Shown here: in pieces, positions 45,113 through 54,432 of the stretch
How the letters are laid out: each line of letters opens with the position of its first letter
Position numbering within the stretch: the first letter of the stretch is position 1
Assembly: GCA_964629475.1 (NCBI GenBank)
Contig: CAZVQW010000006.1
Span: 1-64,000 of the forward strand
Direction: 5' to 3'
Origin: SMWD01 sp964629475
GTDB taxonomy: Bacteria > Pseudomonadota > Gammaproteobacteria > Steroidobacterales > GCA-2729495
DNA: 64,000 nt
Position numbers and translations under genes: made by a program
The notes under the pieces: generated by a model
The model's input: the letters and a program-made list of their open reading frames with translations, nothing else
Databases searched by the model: none
What the model was told of the DNA's origin: nothing

Positions 45113-46702
45113 TCAGCCCAGATCTCGCAGGATTACGCCAGCCGCATTTCGCCCGCAAGCACCCATGACGCCGCCGCCCGGGTGCGTGCCGGCGCCGCAC
45201 AGGTACAGACCCGGCACAGGTGTTCGGTAACCACCAGCTGCTGGAGTCGGACGCCTGAACCACAGGCGGTCCGGTGTCATGGCCCCGTGGAAGATGTTGC
45301 CGCCGGTGATGCCGAAGATGCGTTCGAGATCCGTCGGCGCCAGAACTTCTCGGTGTATAACGCAATCGCTGAAGCCGGGCGCAACTTCGTCGATGAGTGA
45401 GAAGACATGATCGGCAAAACGGTCTCGTTCATTGCCCCACCAGGCATCGTCCATCCCATGCGGCACATGCTGAACGAACAATGATGCGACGTGCTTGCCG
45501 GGCGGTGCGATGCTGTCGTCGATAATCGAAGGGATCGTCATTTCTATCATCGGATGTTGCGGGAGCCGACCTGACTGTGCGGCCGTAAACGATTCTTCCA
45601 GATCCGGCATGCATGTTGCGCCGATGTGGATCGTACCCTGCAGTTCGGCACGCGAGCCTGGCCTGGATGTGAACTCCGGCAGCCGGTCCAGCGCAACATT
45701 GATCTTCATGACAGGACTGCGAAAGTCCAGGCTGGTCACCTGCTTATGCACGTCCTCCGGCAACAGGGTTTCATCCACCAGATCGAGCAATGTGGCCTGC
45801 GGGTCGGCATTTGATACGACAGTAGGCGCCGAAAGTTCTGTGCCGTCTTCGAGGACGACGCCGTCTGCACGACCGGCTGTCGTGCGAATACTCGCCACCT
45901 TTGTCGCACAACGTATCTCGGCGCCGTGACTCTGCGCCGCCGCCGCGATAGCCGCGGACACGCTGCCCATGCCGCCGCGTGCATAGGCCCAGATGCCCCG
46001 CATACCGTTGGTTTCACCCATGACGTGATGAAACAGTACGTAGCCCGTACCCGGTGTCGAGGGTGCCGTCCAGGCGCCGATGATCGCATCCGTCGCGAGC
46101 GTCGCACGCAACGGTTCACTATCGAACCATGCGCTAATCATCGGTGCCGCCGCACCGGTCATCAAGGCGACAGCCTTGGGCAGATTGGCGCCGAGACGGC
46201 ACCCGCGTCCAAGCAGCTTCAGTAGAGTACCGACATCGTGCCAATGCGGTCGGCCTATTTCCGGTGGCGGTAGATCGAGCAACGGATCCACAGTCTGTGC
46301 GATACGTTCGAGAAACACCTCATAGTCCGGGTAACGCCGCGCATCTTTTGCCGAGAAGTAGCGAATCTCGTTGCAGGTTGCGGCGCGGTCCGGCCCGAGT
46401 ACGAGTCCACGGTTGTCGGCCTGCGGCGTGAAAGAAGACGGGTTCCGCGGCAACAACATCAGGCCATGATCGGCAAGATGCAACTCCTCGATGACCGACG
46501 GCCGCAACAGGCCGGCAACGTATGACGCTCGCGAGACGTGAAAGCCCGGCCACAGCTCTTCGGTGACGGCACAGCCGCCGACAATCGGACGACGCTCCAG
46601 GACCAGCACCTTACGCCCGGCTCGTGCCAGATACGCGGCTGCCGTCAGGCCATTATGGCCGGCGCCTATGATAATCACGTCGTGGGCTGTCGGGGCAGTC
46701 AT
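45113..46702 (-). CDS. Phytoene-desaturase-like FAD oxidoreductase (PYROXD2-like)
   Basis: 529 residues. The dinucleotide-binding motif is DVIIIGAGHNGLTAAAYLARAGRKVLVLERR, followed by VGGCAVTEELWPGFHVSRASYV. The C terminus has the second FAD contact VPGLYLCGAGTHPGGGVMGACGRNAA. This places it in the CrtI-like group nearer to PYROXD2/NAD(P)-oxidoreductases than to carotenoid desaturases. No carotenoid genes are adjacent, so the substrate is unknown. Confidence 0.87.
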   Translation of the reverse strand: MTAPTAHDVIIIGAGHNGLTAAAYLARAGRKVLVLERRPIVGGCAVTEELWPGFHVSRASYVAGLLRPSVIEELHLADHGLMLLPRNPSSFTPQADNRGLVLGPDRAATCNEIRYFSAKDARRYPDYEVFLERIAQTVDPLLDLPPPEIGRPHWHDVGTLLKLLGRGCRLGANLPKAVALMTGAAAPMISAWFDSEPLRATLATDAIIGAWTAPSTPGTGYVLFHHVMGETNGMRGIWAYARGGMGSVSAAIAAAAQSHGAEIRCATKVASIRTTAGRADGVVLEDGTELSAPTVVSNADPQATLLDLVDETLLPEDVHKQVTSLDFRSPVMKINVALDRLPEFTSRPGSRAELQGTIHIGATCMPDLEESFTAAQSGRLPQHPMIEMTIPSIIDDSIAPPGKHVASLFVQHVPHGMDDAWWGNERDRFADHVFSLIDEVAPGFSDCVIHREVLAPTDLERIFGITGGNIFHGAMTPDRLWFRRPTPAAGGYRTPVPGLYLCGAGTHPGGGVMGACGRNAAGVILRDLG

Positions 46703-46722
46703 CTTGATTTGTGAGAACGCCT

Positions 46723-46791
46723 CGTAGGAGCGGCATCCTGCCGCGAGAAATTTTAGCCACGTACCAATCGCGGCAGGATGCCGCTCCTACG
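46723..46791. repeat. Perfect 24-bp inverted repeat, REP/BIME-like
   Basis: Arms 46723-46746 and 46768-46791 are perfectly complementary over 24 bases (beginning CGTAGGAGCGGCATCCTGCC), with a 21-base spacer. The core GTAGGAGCGGC...GCCGCGA is typical of REP sequences in pseudomonads and relatives. It lies between the oxidoreductase start and the EF-G-like stop, both on the minus strand. Confidence 0.88.
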
Positions 46792-46847
46792 GGAACGTAT
46801 CCTCGGCATAACTTCGCAGGAAACTGCACACCGGCACCAACCTCCGG

Positions 46848-48908
46848 TCATTCATCGGCAACGGGTCGAAACTCGGAGCAGAGTCGCTTCTGTACATCTG
46901 TCGGTACCGCATCATAGTGATCGAACGACATCGTATACGCACCCTCTCCACCGGTCAGCGACTTGAGCGTCGTCTGATAATCGCCAAGCTCGGCAACCGG
47001 CACGTCGGCCTTGATCCTCACACGGTTTCCCAATAGCGTATCGCTGCCGTTGATCCGGCCACGCACGCCGGACAGGTGCCCGGTAATATCGCCGACATGA
47101 TTCGGCGGCGTCGTCACCTCGATGTGCGCGATCGGCTCCAGCACAATCGGCCTGGCCTTTTCGATCGCATCCGCAAAGGCTTTCTTACCGGCCGCGACAA
47201 AGGCCACTTCTTTCGAATCAACCGGGTGATGCTTGCCGTCATATACGGTCACGCGCACGTCCTGAAGCGGGTAGCCGGCTATGGCGCCATCGCTCAGCAC
47301 CTGCCGCACGCCCTTCTCGACAGCCGGGATGAATTGATACGGTATCGAACCGCCGACAACCTTGTTGACGAATTCAAATCCGGCATCACGCGAGAGCGGT
47401 TCGATACGCAGGTGCACTTCACCGAATTGCCCCGCTCCACCCGTCTGTTTCTTGTGACGATAGTGGCCTTCCGCCTTACGCGTCACCGTCTCACGGTAAC
47501 TGACCTTCGGTGGATGCGTCTCTACTTCGACATCGTATTCATCCTTCATGCGCTCGAGCACAAGCCGCAGATGCAACTCACCCAGCCCTCTTAGCACTGT
47601 CTCGTTAGCCTGCGCATTGAACTCGAGCAGCAGGCTCGGGTCTTCAGCAGTCAACTTGTGCAGCGCATCGGATAATTTCTTTTCATCGCCCCGTCGCACC
47701 AGTTCCACCGCGACACCGTACATTGGTGCCGGCAATGCAACAGACTTCAGATGAAACTGATCCTCGTCGTGACTCCCGTGCAAAACCCCATCGAAATGCA
47801 GATCTTCGATTTTTGACACGGCGCAGATATCGCCGGGTACGGCGCTGCTGACCTCACTCGTTGCTTTACCCTGCAGACGATACAAGTGCGCAACCTTGAA
47901 TGACTTACGGCGCTCACCAATAAACACCTGGTCACCGGCCCTGATCGTTCCCTGGTGGACGCGGAAGATGCCCATGCGTCCGATGTATGGATCGACATTT
48001 ATTTTGAACAGGTGACCGATGAAATGATCTTCCGGGTCGTCCGTAACCTTGATAGCTTTCGCATCCTCACCTTCACCCTGCAGGAACTCCGGCGGATTCG
48101 CTTCAAGCGGGCTTGGCATCAGCTTGGCTAATATATTCAGCAACTGGTTCAGTCCGGAACCGGTTTCGGCCGACACGAAACACACCGGAATCAGGTGACC
48201 ACGGCGCAGCGCTTTCTCAAACGGATCGTGCAGTTGCTCCGGACTGATATCCTGACCCTGTTCGAGGTAGACCTCCATCAATTCATCGTCGAGTTCGACA
48301 ACCTGATCGATCATCTCAGTGTGCGCGGCATCGACGGAGGAAAAGTCCGGCGTTTCAGCGGATGGATTGAAGAAACAATCGACGACCGAGCCGGCGCCGT
48401 TGGCAGGCAGGTTAAGCGGCAGGCATTCGCTCCCGAACTCCGCGCGAACCTCCTTCAGCACGGCCTCCGGATCGGCCCCGTCGGCATCGATCTGGTTGAT
48501 GATGATCATCCGGCACAGGTGCTGACTGGCGGCGAATTTCATGATCCGCCGCGTCACCATCTCGATACCGGCCTGTGCATTGACGACGACGGCGGCGGTC
48601 TCGACGCCGGGCAGTACGCTCATTGAGCGACCGGCAAAATCCGGATAACCGGGTGTATCGAGAATATTGACAAAAACGCCGTCGTGATCGAAATGACAGA
48701 CGGCGGTATCAAGAGAATGCTGATGGTGCTTTTCCTGTTTCAGAAAGTCCGAAACAGTAGAGCCTTTATCGACCCTGCCGGGGGATCTGATGGCTCCCGT
48801 GCCGGCAAGCAGGGCTTCCAGCAACGTCGTTTTGCCGGAGCCGGCATGTCCAACCAGTGCGATGTTACGAACATGCGCCGTATCGTGAAGCGTCTGCTTT
48901 GTGGCCAC
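46848..48908 (-). CDS. Elongation factor G-like GTPase (EF-G2 type)
   Basis: 686 residues of the EF-G-like paralogue group. G1 is GHAGSGKTT, G3 is LDTPGYPDFAG and G4 reads NQID in place of the usual NKxD. EF-G domains II-V follow (GMGIFRVHQGTIRAGD-type segment, LGELHLRLVLERMKDEYDVEV, and DVRVTVYDGKHHPVDSKEVAF). In the canonical translocase the effector loop and domain IV tip are stricter; these paralogues are thought to act in stress or recycling. Not next to ribosomal protein genes, which supports the paralogue call. Confidence 0.87.
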   Translation of the reverse strand: MATKQTLHDTAHVRNIALVGHAGSGKTTLLEALLAGTGAIRSPGRVDKGSTVSDFLKQEKHHQHSLDTAVCHFDHDGVFVNILDTPGYPDFAGRSMSVLPGVETAAVVVNAQAGIEMVTRRIMKFAASQHLCRMIIINQIDADGADPEAVLKEVRAEFGSECLPLNLPANGAGSVVDCFFNPSAETPDFSSVDAAHTEMIDQVVELDDELMEVYLEQGQDISPEQLHDPFEKALRRGHLIPVCFVSAETGSGLNQLLNILAKLMPSPLEANPPEFLQGEGEDAKAIKVTDDPEDHFIGHLFKINVDPYIGRMGIFRVHQGTIRAGDQVFIGERRKSFKVAHLYRLQGKATSEVSSAVPGDICAVSKIEDLHFDGVLHGSHDEDQFHLKSVALPAPMYGVAVELVRRGDEKKLSDALHKLTAEDPSLLLEFNAQANETVLRGLGELHLRLVLERMKDEYDVEVETHPPKVSYRETVTRKAEGHYRHKKQTGGAGQFGEVHLRIEPLSRDAGFEFVNKVVGGSIPYQFIPAVEKGVRQVLSDGAIAGYPLQDVRVTVYDGKHHPVDSKEVAFVAAGKKAFADAIEKARPIVLEPIAHIEVTTPPNHVGDITGHLSGVRGRINGSDTLLGNRVRIKADVPVAELGDYQTTLKSLTGGEGAYTMSFDHYDAVPTDVQKRLCSEFRPVADE

Positions 48909-49070
48909 GTGTAATTCCTGCCTTTATTTTTCTGGGAGACGGGCTCGATTGCCGATACCTGTATGGGCTAAATATAGCAAAGCAAGACGATGGCCGCCGT
49001 GTGGAATACCGAAACACGGCCAGGCGCCACAGACGTTGCGGTGTCGAGCGATCAGTGGGATATTCACTAC

Positions 49071-50780
49071 ATGCTGAAGGTACGATTTGCAGTCCTTGCC
49101 CTGCTGTTACCCTTGTTTTTTGGAGCGCCTATGGCACATGGAGCTGATCGCGGTAGCGGCAAGGCCTTTGCAACGAGATCGGAAGTCATCGCCGAGCACG
49201 GCATGGCGGCCACGAGCCAGCCGCTGGCCACGCAAATTGCCATCGACATCCTGCAACGTGGTGGTAGCGCCGTCGATGCAGCCATTGCGGCCAATGCCGC
49301 GCTGGGATTGATGGAACCCACCGGGAGCGGCATCGGCGGCGATCTGTTCGCAATCGTCTGGGAGGAAAAATCCCGCCGTCTGTGGGGCTTGAATGCCAGT
49401 GGACGATCACCGCAATCGCTTACCTTGCAGTATTTCCTCGACAACGACATGGATCGGATTCCCGGCTACGGCGTCCTGCCCGTATCGGTACCGGGAGCGG
49501 TAGACGGCTGGTTCGAGTTACATAACCGATTCGGTCGTCTGCCGATAGCCGAGATACTGCAGCCTGCTATCGATTATGCACGCGATGGATTCCCGGTCTC
49601 CGCGGTCATTGCCAGGGGCTGGGCGCGCAATGCCGAATCGCTAAAAAAATATGCCGGTTTTGCCGACACGTTCATGCCGGGCGGCAAAGCACCGGGCAAG
49701 GGAGAAATTTTTAAAAATCCCCGTCTGGCCAAAACCTATAATCGTATCGCCGAAGGCGGTCGGAATGTTTTCTATCGCGGCTCGATCGCGATGGAAATTG
49801 CCGATCATATGGAGCAACACGGCGGGTTTCTGACGACCGACGATCTGGCCGCACATCGCTCGGAATGGGTAGAGCCGGTCGGCACCGATTACCGCGGCTA
49901 TACGCTGTGGGAACTGCCGCCCAACAGCCAGGGAATTGCCGCATTGCAGATCCTGAATATCCTCGAGCCATACAACTTGCGAGAAATGGGTTTTGGCAGC
50001 GCAGATCACGTCCATATGTTTGTCGAAGCAAAGAAGCTGGCCTATGAAGACCGGGCGAAGTTCTATGCAGATCCTGCGTTCAGCACGGTCCCGGTCGCCG
50101 GGCTGATTGCAAAAGAATATGCTGACCGACGACGCAAGTTACTGGACCCGAAGCAGGCCGCCGCCTCCTATCCGGTCGGCAACCCGGCGCTGGAAACCGG
50201 TGATACGATTTATCTGACCGTTGCCGATGCAGACGGCAACATGGTGTCACTGATCCAGAGCAACTACCGTGGCATGGGATCGGGTATCACGCCCGGCAAT
50301 CTTGGGTTTGTATTGCAGGACCGTGGAGAATTATTCAGCCTCGAACCCGGCCACCCGAATGTCTATGCTCCCGGCAAACGACCGTTCCATACGATCATCC
50401 CGGCGTTCGTAACACGCGACGGGTACCGTTACATGAGTTTCGGTGTCATGGGTGGTTCGATGCAGCCCCAGGGGCATGTGCAGATTTTGCTGAACCTGAT
50501 CGACTTCGACATGAACCTGCAGGAAGCCGGCGATGCACCGCGTATTCATCATGCAGGCTCCAGCCAGCCCACCGGCGAGCAAATGCAAAACGGCGGCAAG
50601 ATTTTTCTTGAAAAAGGATTTTCACAGGAAACCCTGGATGCTTTGGAGGCTCGCGGACACCTGCTTGGCATGCGCCCGGGAATATTTGGTGGCTACCAGG
50701 CAATTATGTGGGATAAACAACGCAAGGTTTACCTGGGTGCATCCGAATCTCGCAAGGATGGTCATGCGGCCGGTTACTAA
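49071..50780 (+). CDS. Gamma-glutamyltransferase family protein
   Basis: 569 residues from the ATG at 49071, which starts a signal peptide (LKVRFAVLALLLPLFFGAPMAHGA); upstream codons are open but polar. N-terminal motifs are GMAATSQPLATQIAIDILQRGGSAVDAAIAANAALGLMEPTGSGIGGDLFAIV. The autoproteolysis threonine that starts the small subunit is in ETGDTIYLTVADADGNMVSLIQSNYRGMGSG. The family cleaves gamma-glutamyl bonds in glutathione or acylates; substrate class cannot be told. Periplasmic location expected. Confidence 0.9.
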   Translation: MLKVRFAVLALLLPLFFGAPMAHGADRGSGKAFATRSEVIAEHGMAATSQPLATQIAIDILQRGGSAVDAAIAANAALGLMEPTGSGIGGDLFAIVWEEKSRRLWGLNASGRSPQSLTLQYFLDNDMDRIPGYGVLPVSVPGAVDGWFELHNRFGRLPIAEILQPAIDYARDGFPVSAVIARGWARNAESLKKYAGFADTFMPGGKAPGKGEIFKNPRLAKTYNRIAEGGRNVFYRGSIAMEIADHMEQHGGFLTTDDLAAHRSEWVEPVGTDYRGYTLWELPPNSQGIAALQILNILEPYNLREMGFGSADHVHMFVEAKKLAYEDRAKFYADPAFSTVPVAGLIAKEYADRRRKLLDPKQAAASYPVGNPALETGDTIYLTVADADGNMVSLIQSNYRGMGSGITPGNLGFVLQDRGELFSLEPGHPNVYAPGKRPFHTIIPAFVTRDGYRYMSFGVMGGSMQPQGHVQILLNLIDFDMNLQEAGDAPRIHHAGSSQPTGEQMQNGGKIFLEKGFSQETLDALEARGHLLGMRPGIFGGYQAIMWDKQRKVYLGASESRKDGHAAGY

Positions 50781-50849
50781 TTACATCACCGCACCATTGG
50801 CCTCGAGAGCAGGTGTAAGCTATTTAGCATCGACACCTCGGATATATCT

Positions 50850-51455
50850 ATGAACTGGTCAGATATTGCACCTGCCGCCGCGACACTGTTTTTCGTCATG
50901 GACCCACTCGGCAACATGCCGGTATTTAACGCGGTCCTCGAACATTTTAATCACAGGGAACGCTCGATCATTGTCGCACGGGAAATGCTGTTCGCACTGG
51001 CCATCCTGATGACATTCCTGTTTGCAGGCACGGCGATCCTGAACTTCATGGGCCTGACACAATCATCATTGAGCATTGCCGGCGGCGTGTTACTGTTTGT
51101 TATCGCGCTGCGCATGATCTTTCCGCCGCCTATCAAGGAACAGATTGAGGTTGAAGAAGACCCGTTCATCGTACCGCTCGCAATACCAATGGTCGCCGGC
51201 CCGTCAACCATCGCGATCCTGCTGTTGCTCAGCTCAAGTCAACCGGAGCACATCTGGGACTGGAGTGCAGCGCTATTCATTTCCTGGGCGGCCACGGCAG
51301 CAATATTGACGGCATCGCCTTTCCTGATGCGTTTTCTCGGCAACCGCGGATCGCGCGCGGTGGAACGATTAATGGGCATGCTGCTGATCCTGCTTGCGAC
51401 GCAGATGCTGCTGAATGGCATATCCGAATTTTTCATTTCCCTGCAAGTTGGTTAG
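50850..51455 (+). CDS. MarC family integral membrane protein
   Basis: 201 residues with six predicted membrane segments. Typical family stretches are LFFVMDPLGNMPVFNAVLEHF at the N terminus, LSIAGGVLLFVIALRMIFP, VPLAIPMVAGPSTIAILLLL and RLMGMLLILLATQMLLNGISEFF. Function unknown; early links to multiple antibiotic resistance were not supported. Monocistronic. Confidence 0.94.
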   Translation: MNWSDIAPAAATLFFVMDPLGNMPVFNAVLEHFNHRERSIIVAREMLFALAILMTFLFAGTAILNFMGLTQSSLSIAGGVLLFVIALRMIFPPPIKEQIEVEEDPFIVPLAIPMVAGPSTIAILLLLSSSQPEHIWDWSAALFISWAATAAILTASPFLMRFLGNRGSRAVERLMGMLLILLATQMLLNGISEFFISLQVG

Positions 51456-51529
51456 AACACGACCCGTTTCGTTGACAAGATTTAGAGCTGTCAGTAGAGT
51501 CGCGCGAGCATCGTCTTCAGAAGCATGCT

Positions 51530-52999
51530 ATGACACATCAAAACCTCCGAATTCTCCATCCGATAACCGAAGTTGATCTGCATACGATCCCGATCGATCG
51601 TTATATAGGCACTGCCAGCGATGAGACGATCACGGCAATCAAAGATGCCGCGGAACAGACCCTGGCCGTATGCGACGGTCATATCGTCTGGCACATTAAT
51701 TCCACCGCTGTCGGCGGCGGTGTCGCCGAGATGCTGCCTTCGATGCTGGGTTACTGTCGTGGGCTCGGCATCAAGACACGCTGGCTCGTCATCTCTGGTA
51801 ATCCCGATTTTTTCCAGATTACCAAACGCCTGCATCATGCCCTGCACGGTGAGAGTGGCGATGGCACACCACTGGACGAGAAGGCGCGGGCCATCTACGA
51901 GGCCACGATGGAGGCCAACGTCGATGAACTGCTGGCACTGATCCGGCCCGGCGATATCGTCATTCTGCACGACCCGCAAACCATCGGCCTTGCGCCAAGC
52001 CTGAGCAAGCACGGCGCAAGAATCGTCTGGCGATGCCATATCGGCCGCCATCCGGCTAACGATGAGGTCAATGCGGCGTGGAATTTTCTGGCTCCCTATC
52101 TCAAGTACTCACCGCGCTATGTGTTCACGCGCAAAGAATACGTGCCGGACGCACTGGATCACGGAAAATCGATTTTGCTGCCGCCGAGCCTGGATGCGTT
52201 CACGCCGAAGAACCAGGATATGGACCAAAACACGATCGACTCGATCCTGACATACACCGGATTGGTCGGCGGCCAAACGCCCTGGGAACCCAGTCTCGAG
52301 TTTCAGCGGTCCGACGGATCGATGGATCGTATCAACCGTTTCGTCGATATCGTGCGTTGCGGTGCACCACCACAGCGCGACAGGCCATTGGTCATACAGG
52401 TTTCACGCTGGGATCCGCTGAAAGACCCGGTCGGCGTAATGCATGGTTTTACCCAATGGCTCTCGCATGGCGGTGAAGATTCCGGCGCCGAATTGATTCT
52501 GGCCGGCCCGAGCGTCAAGGCCGTCGCCGACGACCCGGAAAGCCCGATGACTTTCGGGCAGGTCTTTACCGCCTGGACCCAACTGCCGAGCTGGCAACGC
52601 TCTCGCGTTCACCTGGCCATGCTACCGATGAGCGACGTCGAGGAGAATGCGGCGATCGTCAATGCGTTGCAACGCCATGCAAGCGTGATCGTGCAAAAGA
52701 GCCTGCAGGAAGGATTCGGCCTGACGGTGACCGAAGCGATGTGGAAAGGTCGTCCGGTCATCGCCAGCAAGGTGGGTGGCATCCAGGACCAGATTGAGGA
52801 CGGTGTCCACGGCCTGCTGCTCGACGATCCGACCGACCTGGATGCATTCGCCGCTGCAATCGGTCGCCTGATCAGCGATCCGGAGCTGTCCCGCTCAGTT
52901 GGCGAGAAGGCCAAAGAACGCGTACGCGATCATTATCTCGAAACCCGCAGCGTGCTCGATCATCTACAATTGATTTGCGAGATTGAGAAATCTGAATAA
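51530..52999 (+). CDS. GT4 glycosyltransferase, trehalose synthase/phosphorylase-like
   Basis: 489 residues. The N-terminal Rossmann half contains VWHINSTAVGGGVAEMLPSMLGYCRGLGIKTRWLVI and VILHDPQTIGLAPSL; the C-terminal half has VIQVSRWDPLKDPVGVMHGF and the E-x7-E donor-site motif QEGFGLTVTEAMWKGRPVIASKVGGI. This combination is typical of TreT-type trehalose glycosyltransferring synthases and trehalose phosphorylases. Making trehalose from NDP-glucose and glucose fits an osmotic-stress role, but no other trehalose gene is nearby. Confidence 0.85.
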   Translation: MTHQNLRILHPITEVDLHTIPIDRYIGTASDETITAIKDAAEQTLAVCDGHIVWHINSTAVGGGVAEMLPSMLGYCRGLGIKTRWLVISGNPDFFQITKRLHHALHGESGDGTPLDEKARAIYEATMEANVDELLALIRPGDIVILHDPQTIGLAPSLSKHGARIVWRCHIGRHPANDEVNAAWNFLAPYLKYSPRYVFTRKEYVPDALDHGKSILLPPSLDAFTPKNQDMDQNTIDSILTYTGLVGGQTPWEPSLEFQRSDGSMDRINRFVDIVRCGAPPQRDRPLVIQVSRWDPLKDPVGVMHGFTQWLSHGGEDSGAELILAGPSVKAVADDPESPMTFGQVFTAWTQLPSWQRSRVHLAMLPMSDVEENAAIVNALQRHASVIVQKSLQEGFGLTVTEAMWKGRPVIASKVGGIQDQIEDGVHGLLLDDPTDLDAFAAAIGRLISDPELSRSVGEKAKERVRDHYLETRSVLDHLQLICEIEKSE

Positions 53000-53023
53000 C
53001 AGGCCAGCCGCAAGCTCACCGAA

Positions 53024-54400
53024 TCAGCCGGTTGCGATAGCGCCCGTCACGGTACGCGCTTTTCCGCCGGCATCGATCGTCTCCAGCTCTACCGGCCGCC
53101 GCCACACGCTCTGCACATAGTCGAGAACCTTCTCGGTACGGCGCAGGTCGAGCCCCCGACCATCGGTTTCGTGATCATGTACCAGGTGCAGCTTGCCATC
53201 GACATCGATCCGATCGGCGTTCACAACCGGTGCCCCAAAGTTATATTTTGAAGCCAGTATCGCCTCACGCAATTCATCGATTTTGGTCTCGACAACCTGC
53301 ACGGCGCCGTCTTTGCCTGCGATGTACTGAAACAGTTCGAGCTCTTCCGCGAGTTCTTCCGTTAAAAAATTACGAATAAAACTGAAGTCGTCATCATGCT
53401 TACGCACCTCAAATGCGTATTCAAGCCCATGTTCATCGATAATCTTTTCCCACATGCAAAACCCGAGATGATACGGATTAGGCGTGAGTGACACCTGGCT
53501 GCCCGAAGCATGGGGACGCACGACATCTGAGTGCGTCTTGATTGCATCGACGTAGTCCTGTTGCGAGAGGAAGTCGGCCTCACGCAGCAGGCGTGCATGC
53601 CAGTAACACGCCCAGCCTTCGTTCATGATCTGGCAGGCGAACACCGGCTGAAAATAGAATGACTCCTCGCGTACGGCAAGGAATATATCGCGTTCCCAGC
53701 CTTCCAGTTCAGGCGCATAGTGTGCGATGAACCATAACAGGTCCTGCTCGGGACTCGGCGGGATGATGGCTGCAACCCGTGCCGGCTCCAGCTCTGCAAC
53801 CGCCGTATCCGCACCGGGCAACGAATGGAAACGCCCCTGAAAGGTACTGTCATGATGGACTGCCGGTTTGCTGTATTTCGGATACAAGCCACGGCGCACA
53901 CCCTTGAACGTGTCAATATGCGCTTCCAGGGCCAGGGCTGCATCAAGGATTATCTCGACACGATCCTGGCCGTGCTCCTCTATCGCCTGAGCAATACGCT
54001 TAGCATGGCCGGCTGCCAGTTCGACGATCTGGTAGCCGATTTCTTCCTGGACACGACGAAACAACACGTTGTTCTTCGAAAAATCTGCATGCCCGAGCAC
54101 ATGCGCAATAACCAGAGAGTTTTCCGGAACACTGTTGCCTTTTGCCAAATAGGCTCGGCCCGGATTTCCGGGAAACACGACCTCATACAAGCGGGAGTGA
54201 CCCATGCGACGCTGCATCATCTGGTGGATATAGCGAACGCCAAACGACCAGTGCGGCATGCGTACCGGCAGCCCATAAACAGCTATCTCCAGCATGAAAC
54301 TTTGCGGCACTTCTTCGAAGTGCAGCGGAAAATAATCGAGTCCGAGACTCTGCCCCAGCTTTTCGAGTTGCTGACCGATTTCTTCGAGTGCCTGCGCCAT
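53024..54400 (-). CDS. SpoVR family protein
   Basis: 458 residues with the SpoVR core: GVRYIHQMMQRRMGHSRLYEVVFPGNPGRAYLAKGNS, then APELEGWERDIFLAVREESFYFQPVFACQIMNEGWACYWHARLL and NPYHLGFCMWEKIIDEHG. In proteobacteria SpoVR (YcgB) is encoded with PrkA and YeaH and is induced in stationary phase or nutrient stress; its biochemical role is not known. The gene is third in the operon, 32 bases after the YeaH gene. Slightly shorter than E. coli YcgB (510). Confidence 0.94.
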   Translation of the reverse strand: MAQALEEIGQQLEKLGQSLGLDYFPLHFEEVPQSFMLEIAVYGLPVRMPHWSFGVRYIHQMMQRRMGHSRLYEVVFPGNPGRAYLAKGNSVPENSLVIAHVLGHADFSKNNVLFRRVQEEIGYQIVELAAGHAKRIAQAIEEHGQDRVEIILDAALALEAHIDTFKGVRRGLYPKYSKPAVHHDSTFQGRFHSLPGADTAVAELEPARVAAIIPPSPEQDLLWFIAHYAPELEGWERDIFLAVREESFYFQPVFACQIMNEGWACYWHARLLREADFLSQQDYVDAIKTHSDVVRPHASGSQVSLTPNPYHLGFCMWEKIIDEHGLEYAFEVRKHDDDFSFIRNFLTEELAEELELFQYIAGKDGAVQVVETKIDELREAILASKYNFGAPVVNADRIDVDGKLHLVHDHETDGRGLDLRRTEKVLDYVQSVWRRPVELETIDAGGKARTVTGAIATG

Positions 54401-54432
54401 TACTTCCTCCTGATCACCGGCCGACGAGTACG

